Below are positions 1 to 5,509 of a DNA stretch of 12,902 nt, one piece after another. Every line of letters starts with the position of its first letter. Position 1 is the first letter of the stretch. A program made the position numbers and the translations under genes. This DNA comes from JBBPYR01 sp038199755. GTDB taxonomy: Bacteria; Chloroflexota; Ktedonobacteria; Ktedonobacterales; Ktedonobacteraceae. Below the pieces are notes generated by a model. That model worked only from the letters and a program-made list of their open reading frames with translations, did no database searches and was not told where the DNA came from. The stretch covers positions 1 to 12,902 of the forward strand of contig JBBPYR010000316.1 of the NCBI GenBank assembly GCA_038199755.1, given 5' to 3'.

Positions 1-108
1 GTTGTTTTTTCAACACACCCCCGGGGTTTTCAACTACATTACTAATGTGGGGTTAAATTTTTACGGAAGCGAGGCGTGGCAATTGGCGCCCCCCTCTCTT
101 CTGTCTAT
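1..108. other. Left-edge region downstream of yvcK
   Basis: No ORF begins or ends here convincingly. It holds a CCCCGGGG palindrome (19-26) between two TTTTCAAC-like copies and a small hairpin (34-40 with 44-50, loop ACT). Neither is followed by a T tract in the yvcK direction, so I do not call a terminator. What lies further left is unknown. Confidence 0.3.
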
Positions 109-1179
109 CTAAATATCTCCGCCTTGGAAAATAGCACGAACTAGGCGTTCAGGATCGTGGCGAGCGAGGCGGTCGTCCTCCCAATTCAAATGCTCAATCA
201 CGACATGTGGCACGAGTCGTTTCAGTTGCGCATGATCTACAAATACAGGCTCGCTCCCCTCCTGCGCGTACATCCGTAGCACATCAAGTGCGAAAGGCCC
301 ATCATTGACAATCACACGATCAACTCGTGCGCCTAAATAATGATGAATCGCATTGACAAAGTCGGAAGCCTTATAATGATCGGTCTCGCCACGCTTCGTC
401 ATTAGATTGCAGATATACACCTTTTCGGCGTCCGATTCACGTACAGCGCGCGCGATATCTTTGACGAGCAGATTAGGCAGGAGACTGGTATACAAGTCGC
501 CAGGACCAATGATGATGGTGTTCGCTCTCCGTATGGCCCGTACGGCTTGTGCGCAAGCAGGAGCCTCTTCTGGCTGCATATACAGCATCTTTATCGGTGA
601 GAGAGGAGCATCATCACTCTTATGTTTCTTCCCACGGGTATCGATATCAGTTTCACCGCAAATAGAGGTGCCATCCTCCAGTTCTGCGCAGATCGTCGTC
701 TGTGCCAAGGTAACAGGTAACACATGGCCCGCGGTATCGAGCAACTCCTGCGCATCTTCTATCGCCAAGAGGAGGTCGTCATTATTAATATCTTGCAGAC
801 CTTTCAAAATGAGATTGCCGAGACTATGCCCACCTACGCCCACACTTACATTGCCGCTATCAGCCTGCTCAAAGCGATGCATAAATATTTCACGCCACAG
901 GGCACCATTGCGTGCCAGTGCCACCAACGACATACGCAGGTCGCCTAATGGTAATTGGCGGCGAAACTCATCCATTAAACGACGGGAGCTCCCACCGCTG
1001 TCAGACATCGTAACAACAGCACTAATACCAAAGGGATACTTCTTCAAATGAGAAAGAACAGAAAAAGTTCCAGATCCCCCTCCTATTGTTACCACCCTTT
1101 TCCCGGCAAATCGATCTCCCGCATGATATGTCCCTGGCACAAATATTCTCCTGCTGCTGGTCTCATATTCGTCGTTCAC
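109..1179 (-). CDS. yvcK: YvcK/CofD-like family protein (gluconeogenesis/morphogenesis factor)
   Basis: Belongs to the YvcK branch of the CofD-like family (formerly UPF0052). These cytoplasmic proteins bind UDP-sugars and, in Bacillus, are needed for growth on gluconeogenic carbon and for cell-wall morphogenesis; they are not the F420 enzyme itself. Numbered from the chosen GTG, visible motifs are the Rossmann-like IGGGSG loop (about 32-37), SDSGGSS (59-65), PLGDLR (77-82), HSLGNL (118-123), IGPGDLYTS (224-232) and NLMTKRGETD (258-267). The resulting 356 residues are a normal family length. An in-frame ATG at 1242 would add 21 residues, but those are Cys/Ser/Ile-rich, encoded by a tandem repeat, and lie upstream of the probable transcription start. 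The GTG at 1179 has AGAGGA nine bases upstream. The usual rapZ and whiA partners are not in view; whatever lies left of base 1 is unknown. Confidence 0.93.
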   Translation of the reverse strand: MNDEYETSSRRIFVPGTYHAGDRFAGKRVVTIGGGSGTFSVLSHLKKYPFGISAVVTMSDSGGSSRRLMDEFRRQLPLGDLRMSLVALARNGALWREIFMHRFEQADSGNVSVGVGGHSLGNLILKGLQDINNDDLLLAIEDAQELLDTAGHVLPVTLAQTTICAELEDGTSICGETDIDTRGKKHKSDDAPLSPIKMLYMQPEEAPACAQAVRAIRRANTIIIGPGDLYTSLLPNLLVKDIARAVRESDAEKVYICNLMTKRGETDHYKASDFVNAIHHYLGARVDRVIVNDGPFALDVLRMYAQEGSEPVFVDHAQLKRLVPHVVIEHLNWEDDRLARHDPERLVRAIFQGGDI

Positions 1180-1188
1180 AATACGTTT

Positions 1189-1194
1189 TCCTCT
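1189..1194 (-). promoter_or_regulatory. Ribosome binding site deciding the yvcK start
   Basis: Minus-strand AGAGGA ends nine bases before the GTG at 1179. No comparable site precedes the upstream in-frame ATG at 1242, so this supports the shorter protein. Confidence 0.6.
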
Positions 1195-1241
1195 ACACAC
1201 ATTACTGCTTATACTACACACATTACAGATTATACTACACA
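1195..1241. repeat. 21-bp tandem repeat upstream of yvcK
   Basis: Two copies, 1195-1215 and 1216-1236, share 19 of 21 bases (they differ at two positions in the middle), and a five-base start of a third copy follows at 1237-1241. One minus-strand copy contains a perfect TATAAT; the other reads TATAAG at the equivalent place. The repeat therefore duplicates the promoter -10 region and could change yvcK expression if copy number varies. Confidence 0.75.
1229..1234 (-). promoter_or_regulatory. Probable -10 box of yvcK
   Basis: Minus-strand consensus TATAAT at 1234-1229 predicts a start near 1222 and a leader of about 43 bases to the GTG at 1179. The -35 region is poor: TTGCTC is present, but its spacer is only 14 bases. 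The call rests mainly on the perfect -10 and its position. Confidence 0.45.
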
Positions 1242-1351
1242 ATTATCCGAGCAAATTTTAGCATCCATGTAAGGAACAGTCTATCATGAGTCTTTACGAG
1301 ATGCAAGACATACATGTAAGAACGTCATCCCTTACCTTTGGGGCCCTCTTC

Positions 1352-1380
1352 TTGTGTACAACGAACAATTACTATATACT
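1352..1380 (+). promoter_or_regulatory. Candidate promoter in the yvcK-TPR intergenic region
   Basis: TTGTGT (1352-1357) and TATACT (1375-1380) are separated by exactly 17 bases, with a predicted start near 1387. The -10 matches five of six consensus bases; the -35 matches only the TTG. No convincing ORF begins after it. The predicted transcript would start directly at the hairpin described at 1389-1455. Confidence 0.3.
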
Positions 1381-1386
1381 TGCACT

Positions 1387-1455
1387 AACGGGAATCTCTT
1401 TGTCACTTTGTGGGCGCGGTGATAGAGAAAAAAGGTTCCCGCTTCTCAATTTTTT
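1387..1455 (+). ncRNA. Candidate small structured RNA or attenuator
   Basis: CGGGAA (1389-1394) pairs with TTCCCG (1436-1441). Inside it CTCT (1396-1399) pairs with AGAG (1424-1427), and TCAC (1403-1406) pairs with GTGA (1419-1422), leaving a G-rich loop. Six T residues follow at 1450-1455, eight bases past the stem. With the promoter at 1352-1380 this would give an RNA of about 70 bases ending at a weak intrinsic terminator. It matches no RNA family I recognise. It could instead be chance pairing or upstream leader structure for the TPR gene. The remainder of the 1243-1510 stretch shows only an imperfect 15-16 base direct repeat (1262-1277 and 1309-1323). Confidence 0.22.
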
Positions 1456-1494
1456 GCCACTCTTCATTGAACATTTCCACTATCGTCAATTCAG

Positions 1495-1525
1495 TTGTGC
1501 CATTTTTTGAATGATGTGTTATAAT
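1495..1525 (+). promoter_or_regulatory. Extended -10 promoter of the TPR gene
   Basis: TGTTATAAT at 1517-1525 is a perfect extended -10 (TGn plus TATAAT). TTGTGC at 1495-1500 is a possible -35, although its 19-base spacer is long. The predicted start near 1532 gives a leader of about 24 bases to the TTG at 1556. It also excludes translation from the ATG at 1511, which overlaps this promoter. Confidence 0.6.
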
Positions 1526-1540
1526 TATTGCATTAATAGA

Positions 1541-1546
1541 GGGAGG
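1541..1546 (+). promoter_or_regulatory. Ribosome binding site deciding the TTG start
   Basis: GGGAGG lies nine bases before the TTG at 1556-1558 in the reading frame of the TPR protein. It is by far the strongest SD match in the region and fixes the start there. Confidence 0.7.
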
Positions 1547-1555
1547 AAACATAAC

Positions 1556-2680
1556 TTGAGCGATAAACCAAATCTGTTATTTCGCGCTCGCCTTCAACTT
1601 GAAGAGGGAAATACGCAAAATGCCTTGCAAATCCTGCAAGAAATTACCTCTCCTGATGAACAACAGCAAAGAGAAATTCGTTACTTAACAGGGTGGACTG
1701 ATATTCAACTCAAGCATTGGGAAGATGCTATTACCTCATTGGCTCCCATACTGCAACGAGCTGAAGAGGAGCTGAAAAATGAGCAAGCCGAACTGACTGA
1801 TCGTGAACAACTTGCTCATTATCTACTTCAACTTGGTGTAGCAGCAATCAATCTTGAGCACTATCAAGATGCTATCTTACATCTCGATCTTTGTCTCAAA
1901 GTGCTCCATGATCGTCGTGTTCACTTACCCAGAGTGCGCATCCAAGCACGCTACAGTTTAGCGACAGCATACGTTATGCGCGGTTTATATCCTATTGCCA
2001 TTCAACGTTATCAAGAAGCTGCCCGTTTATGCGTGTATTATGATCGTCGAGATGAACTTCCTAATGTGTATTATGGTCTTGCAGAGGCCTTTCGTCATGC
2101 CAAGGATTTAGCAAGTGCCTTCGAGTACGCACAAAAAGCACTCGATATTTATCGTGAGCGCAAAGATCGTGAGAAGGAATGTCGGATACAAAATATATTA
2201 GGCTTAATCTGTCATCTGCTCGGCCATCAGCAAGAAGCGGCTAAGTATTATAATGAATCTACCCTGCTTGCCATCCTTGTCAATAAGCCATTGATAGCTA
2301 TGCTCAACTGCGCAGCTCTTGCCGACATGTACATTAAAGAAAATGATCTGAGTGCAGCCCGCCGTCATAGTGATATGGCACGTGAATATGCAATGCGTTT
2401 AGAGCGACCAATCTTGCTTGATTCACCCTATCACATTTCTGGGAAAGTAGCTTATGCTGATGCACAAAAAGCAGAAGGAGCAAAGCGCGAGGAATTGCTG
2501 AAGGAAGCAGTGACCTGGTATGAAAAAGCCATCGCCTATATAAAAAACACTCAGGTCGAAACTGATCGTGCTGAACTGTATGGTGACTACGCGTATGCAC
2601 TCGAAGACCTGGGGCGACAAAAAGAAGCTATTGCCTTTTGGCGTAGTGGCTATCAATCGTTAAGAGATGGCTCATTATAG
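1556..2680 (+). CDS. TPR-repeat protein, function unknown
   Basis: A soluble, all-helical protein of 374 residues from the TTG start, with no signal peptide or membrane segment. It consists of about nine degenerate tetratricopeptide helix pairs, near residues 4-31, 40-72, 88-118, 129-162, 169-201, 209-241, 249-282, 291-329 and 338-370. Typical TPR positions are visible, for example the YSLATAY...AIQRYQEA and YYGLAEAF...AFEYAQKAL patterns. TPR arrays normally bind partner peptides or proteins. No DNA-binding, kinase or enzymatic domain is attached, so it is not a regulator by sequence alone. Codon use favours A/T-ending codons, unlike the nuo genes in the same window. It has its own promoter and a hairpin at its stop codon, so it looks monocistronic. 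The family is clear; the role is not. Confidence 0.88.
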   Translation: MSDKPNLLFRARLQLEEGNTQNALQILQEITSPDEQQQREIRYLTGWTDIQLKHWEDAITSLAPILQRAEEELKNEQAELTDREQLAHYLLQLGVAAINLEHYQDAILHLDLCLKVLHDRRVHLPRVRIQARYSLATAYVMRGLYPIAIQRYQEAARLCVYYDRRDELPNVYYGLAEAFRHAKDLASAFEYAQKALDIYRERKDREKECRIQNILGLICHLLGHQQEAAKYYNESTLLAILVNKPLIAMLNCAALADMYIKENDLSAARRHSDMAREYAMRLERPILLDSPYHISGKVAYADAQKAEGAKREELLKEAVTWYEKAIAYIKNTQVETDRAELYGDYAYALEDLGRQKEAIAFWRSGYQSLRDGSL

Positions 2681-2688
2681 CCATCTTT
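2663..2688 (+). terminator. Hairpin overlapping the TPR gene stop codon
   Basis: A ten-pair stem (one G-T pair) joins 2663-2672 to 2679-2688 around the six-base loop CATTAT, with the TAG stop (2678-2680) straddling the loop and the 3' arm. Only TTTGCATTGTTT follows, so the T tract is interrupted and termination may be partial. Confidence 0.45.
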
Positions 2689-2691
2689 GCA

Positions 2692-2719
2692 TTGTTTCAG
2701 TGTTCTTCCTTGCTATAGA
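2692..2719 (+). promoter_or_regulatory. Promoter of the aldo/keto reductase gene
   Basis: TGCTATAGA (2711-2719) is an extended -10. TTGTTT (2692-2697) is a weak -35 with a 16-base spacer to TATAGA. The predicted start near 2726 leaves a leader of about 40 bases. AAGGA at 2752-2756 is the SD, ten bases before the ATG at 2767. Confidence 0.45.
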
Positions 2720-2766
2720 ATAGAGGTAGACATACTACTTTTCTATCAAAAAAGGAAAACAGAAAC

Positions 2767-3723
2767 ATGCTTCAACTCGACCAGCGACGACTAGGCGCCT
2801 CGCCTCTTGTTGTGCCAGCAATGGGCATCGGCATCTGGAGCTGGGGCGATACCGGCTTCTGGGGCTACCAACAAAGCCACACACGAGAAGATATCACACA
2901 AGCCTACAAATTCTGCCTCGATATAGGTCTCAATTTTTTCGATACCGCTGAGCTCTATGGTGATGGGGCATCTGAGCGCATTCTTGGTGAATGCAGACGA
3001 GAAGATGGTCGGCCCATCATTATCGCAAGCAAATTTGCCCCCTTTCCTAATCGCTTTTCAGCACGTCTGCTCTTACAAGCCCTGGACGCCAGTCTGGAAC
3101 GTCTCGGCGTGGACACAATCGATCTTTATCAGATTCACTGGCCTTACACCCTCTTACGTGTGAATGACCTGATGGATATGATGGCACAGGCGGTACGTGC
3201 CGGAAAAATCCGGGCGGTCGGCGTCAGCAACTATAGTGTGAACCAGATGCGTCAAGCGCAAGCGCGGCTGGCAAGGTATGATATTCCCTTAGCCTCTAAT
3301 CAAGTCCACTATAGTTTGCTTCATCTCACCCCCGAACGAAACGGCGTTCTGGCCGCTTGCCGCGAACTCGATGTCGCGCTCATCGCCTACAGCCCATTAG
3401 AGCAGGGCTTGCTCACCGGCAAATATCGCATCTCGAATCCGCAAGCACCACAACTCAGTGGCACACGGCGTTTCATTCCCACATTTAGCGCACGCCACCG
3501 AAGAAAAATCGAACCGTTGCTCGCTACCCTTGAAACCATTGCTGATGCACACGGCAAAACCAGCGCACAGGTTGCACTCAACTGGTTGCTTATGAAAGAC
3601 GAGCGCATCATTCCTATTCCTGGTGCCAAAAACGAGCGGCAGGCACGCGAAAACGCTGGCGCACTTGGCTGGCAGTTGAGCGAAGAGGAACAGCACCGCA
3701 TCTCAGAGGCCGCCCACTTCTAA
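2767..3723 (+). CDS. Aldo/keto reductase family oxidoreductase
   Basis: A 318-residue NAD(P)H-dependent oxidoreductase with the (beta/alpha)8 barrel of the aldo/keto reductase superfamily; it reduces aldehydes or ketones in the cytoplasm. The full catalytic tetrad is visible: Asp59 and Tyr64 in FFDTAELYGDG, Lys89 in ASKF and His124 in YQIHWP. The family GVSN motif is at 152-155, the SPLEQGLLTGK segment near 209-219, and the cofactor-binding IPGAKNERQARENAGA near 284-299. Length is normal. The pattern resembles the bacterial and plastid At1g06690-like group, which points to no particular substrate. It is convergent with the membrane-protein pair to its right and separated from the TPR gene by a hairpin and its own promoter, so it is probably transcribed alone. 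Substrate cannot be predicted from the sequence. Confidence 0.95.
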   Translation: MLQLDQRRLGASPLVVPAMGIGIWSWGDTGFWGYQQSHTREDITQAYKFCLDIGLNFFDTAELYGDGASERILGECRREDGRPIIIASKFAPFPNRFSARLLLQALDASLERLGVDTIDLYQIHWPYTLLRVNDLMDMMAQAVRAGKIRAVGVSNYSVNQMRQAQARLARYDIPLASNQVHYSLLHLTPERNGVLAACRELDVALIAYSPLEQGLLTGKYRISNPQAPQLSGTRRFIPTFSARHRRKIEPLLATLETIADAHGKTSAQVALNWLLMKDERIIPIPGAKNERQARENAGALGWQLSEEEQHRISEAAHF

Positions 3724-3731
3724 TAAGAAAG

Positions 3732-3787
3732 AGGTGTAGTTGCTATAATCGCTCACACTTACACGCACGACAATACCAACTACACCT
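3732..3787. terminator. Inverted repeat between convergent genes
   Basis: A perfect 11-bp inverted repeat (3732-3742 and 3777-3787, AGGTGTAGTTG and its complement) encloses a 34-base loop. It fills the gap between the reductase stop and the stop of the minus-strand membrane gene at 3790. It may stop transcription from both sides, although the long loop and missing T tracts are atypical. The loop holds a TATAAT (see findings). Confidence 0.4.
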
Positions 3788-3789
3788 AC

Positions 3790-4710
3790 TTATTCCTCTG
3801 GCTTGAGACGAACCAGCATAACACCCAACCAGAGCACCCAGAACGCGAACAGCAGAATAGCTGGACCCGTTAAAATGGCCTGACTGCTTGGCGCGCTAGC
3901 AACCGCGACCGCACTCCCACTGAACAATGCCGCCACCGCCAGAGCCGTATAGCCAAAAAAGACCCATACAGGTGGCCATAAGCGCATACCCGCACGGGCA
4001 ATCATCGCGCCGAAGAAGAGTGTAGAAAGAGATAGCAGACCAATACCAACTGTGTTCGTCACGATCGTGAAAAAGACATACCAGAAGCCAATATCGGCAG
4101 ATGGGGCAGTTCCGCTAACCAGCAGGAGATAGCACGTACCGGCAAGAGAGCCGAGCAGATAGACAACCAAGCCACTGATGCCCGACCATGCCGCAATCAC
4201 CGCGAAACCCTTACCACGCCATGCATAAGGTGGCATGCCATCATCAACCTGCTCATCCTCGTCCTCCTCTTCTCCGTCAAATTCATCATCTGGTGCCTCA
4301 TCCTCGTCTTCTCCGTCTTGCTCATCTCCGTCAAGCTCATCCGCGTCAACATCCTCATCTTCACCAACCTCACTGTCCTTCTCTTGCGCGGCAACTTCGG
4401 CCTCACGTTCCTGCTGAGCCAATAGCTCTTGCGCCACGATAATACGAAAGAGCGCAAAGGGGAGCGACAGCAGCAACACAATAGCCAGCAGCGATTGCAC
4501 ACGGTACAGCAAAAATGAAAAAACATGCGTATGAATCCAGTTGACATAGATGCCAAAATGCCCGCTCGTCGTCGCGGAGAGCACAACACTATATCCTAGC
4601 GGGCCGAGTGCTAGTAGCTGATACAGGGGACTCACGAGCAGCAGCAACAAGGCCCCCAGAATATAGGCAATACCATTAGTCCGTAAGCGCGCTAACAAAC
4701 TACGTTTCAT
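3790..4710 (-). CDS. Polytopic membrane protein with a highly acidic loop, function unknown
   Basis: I recognise no family. The 306-residue protein has about six hydrophobic segments: near residues 14-36, 72-92, 169-198, 207-236, 247-271 and 278-300. Between the second and third lies a low-complexity region in which 32 of the 48 residues 110-157 are Asp or Glu, preceded by a Gln/Glu/Ala-rich, probably helical, stretch (94-109). The N-terminal MKRSLLARLR is basic, consistent with a cytoplasmic N-terminus and therefore a cytoplasmic acidic loop. The start follows the stop of the PsiE-like gene by nine bases, and the SD is weak (GGAG 14 bases upstream), so translation is probably coupled within a two-gene operon. 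A divergent Ca2+/H+ antiporter-family gene beyond the partner makes cation binding by the loop a reasonable guess, but this is inference only. Confidence 0.82.
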   Translation of the reverse strand: MKRSLLARLRTNGIAYILGALLLLLVSPLYQLLALGPLGYSVVLSATTSGHFGIYVNWIHTHVFSFLLYRVQSLLAIVLLLSLPFALFRIIVAQELLAQQEREAEVAAQEKDSEVGEDEDVDADELDGDEQDGEDEDEAPDDEFDGEEEDEDEQVDDGMPPYAWRGKGFAVIAAWSGISGLVVYLLGSLAGTCYLLLVSGTAPSADIGFWYVFFTIVTNTVGIGLLSLSTLFFGAMIARAGMRLWPPVWVFFGYTALAVAALFSGSAVAVASAPSSQAILTGPAILLFAFWVLWLGVMLVRLKPEE

Positions 4711-4719
4711 TGCAAGACT

Positions 4720-5346
4720 TCAATCTCCATCGACCAATTTGCCAAGTATCTTTAAGGTGATGCCTAACGCGAGCACAACGGCAGCACTCACACCCAGCTC
4801 TATCATCGCCTTATTAAAGTCCGTCGTTTCTCCCCCTACAGAAAGCTTGGCGCCAATCGAGAGAATACTGCGGGTAGCGGAAACGATACCAATAAAAAGA
4901 AAGGGGCGTAACGAGGTCTCGTGTGACTTGAGATAATGAATGACCGTTCCCAACACCTCCATTATGATGAGCACGAGCAGGAGACCAGAAACAAAATCAA
5001 TAATTGCCTGTGCTGCTGATGCAGGCTCTTGTGACAACGGGAGTGTGGGAATGCTTATCACTTTAATGCTAAAGGCCCAAAAGGTATAAGCGAGTGCCAA
5101 CAATGCCCCAACCAGAAAACAAACGCCCACAATGGCGTAAATATAGGTGTCTGCACGGTCGAGAAACAGACCTGAGCTATGTGCAAGGCGATCTTCTACC
5201 TCAGAATGCCCTGTCGAAGGTTCTCTCTGTTGGTGTTCCTCGGCTACAAGACGACCTTCTATCACAGAGTGCGTCTCCAAAGGTTCCGTGAGTTCCTCAA
5301 CTGCAAAACGTTCGTTATGGTCATCAAGATTAATTTGTTGTGTCAC
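4720..5346 (-). CDS. PsiE-like (phosphate-starvation-inducible E family) membrane protein
   Basis: A 208-residue inner-membrane protein. An acidic, polar cytoplasmic tail (1-65) is followed by four probable helices near 69-91, 112-136, 145-163 and 181-202. The core, with FVSGLLLVLIIMEVLGTVIHYL followed by a charged turn and a second helix ending in ATRSIL, follows the pattern of the PsiE family (PF06146): an acidic residue in helix two and an Arg near the end of helix three. The biochemical role of that family is not established. The start is GTG at 5346, with AAGGAG ten bases upstream. It is the first gene of a pair with the acidic-loop membrane protein and is divergent from the Ca2+/H+ antiporter gene. 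The family assignment comes from motif memory and was not searched. Confidence 0.72.
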   Translation of the reverse strand: MTQQINLDDHNERFAVEELTEPLETHSVIEGRLVAEEHQQREPSTGHSEVEDRLAHSSGLFLDRADTYIYAIVGVCFLVGALLALAYTFWAFSIKVISIPTLPLSQEPASAAQAIIDFVSGLLLVLIIMEVLGTVIHYLKSHETSLRPFLFIGIVSATRSILSIGAKLSVGGETTDFNKAMIELGVSAAVVLALGITLKILGKLVDGD

Positions 5347-5368
5347 GTATACAACTCTCCTTCATTGA

Positions 5369-5397
5369 AATATCGACGTTAAAAAGTTCTTTGTCTA
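5369..5397 (-). promoter_or_regulatory. Tentative promoter of the PsiE-like operon
   Basis: On the minus strand TAGACA (5397-5392) is followed after 17 bases by GATATT (5374-5369), matching five and four of six consensus bases. The predicted start would fall almost on the SD (5357-5362), giving a very short leader, so this is a weak call. Confidence 0.25.
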
Positions 5398-5444
5398 TCC
5401 ACAGACTTTTCTCAGCAAAGGCGTGTATGATAGAGAACAAATAG

Positions 5445-5478
5445 CTCTAACAACTCTAACGACTCTAGCAGCTATAAT
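5445..5478 (+). promoter_or_regulatory. -10 box and 9-bp tandem repeats before the antiporter gene
   Basis: A perfect TATAAT at 5473-5478 predicts a start near 5485 and a leader of about 25 bases to the ATG at 5510. Instead of a recognisable -35, three 9-bp repeats precede it: CTCTAACAA (5445-5453), CTCTAACGA (5454-5462) and CTCTAGCAG (5463-5471). This layout could suit an activator-dependent promoter, which is inference. Confidence 0.4.
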
Positions 5479-5509
5479 AGCCACAATACTACCATATTGG
5501 AGAACAGAA

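Noticed and set aside
34..50. Small hairpin as a yvcK terminator
   Set aside because: The stem is only seven pairs including a G-T, and no T tract follows in the yvcK direction.
407..1051. 214-residue plus-strand ORF opposite yvcK
   Set aside because: It is antisense to a clear YvcK-family gene with conserved motifs; the sequence is Ser/Arg-rich and matches no domain pattern.
1286..1510. 74-residue plus-strand ORF in the yvcK-TPR gap
   Set aside because: It has no good SD, its composition is Cys/Phe/Leu-rich without any domain pattern, and it runs through the candidate promoter and hairpin; it looks like a chance open frame.
4188..4589. ORFs on both strands across the acidic-loop region, including Ser-rich and His/Pro-rich plus-strand frames
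   Set aside because: These are readings of the Asp/Glu codon-rich stretch in other frames; the low complexity explains the lack of stops.
5423..5509. N-terminal 29-residue extension of the antiporter
   Set aside because: It contains a perfect TATAAT and the 9-bp repeats, and the ATG at 5510 has a better SD. It is not excluded, so it is mentioned in the gene entry.
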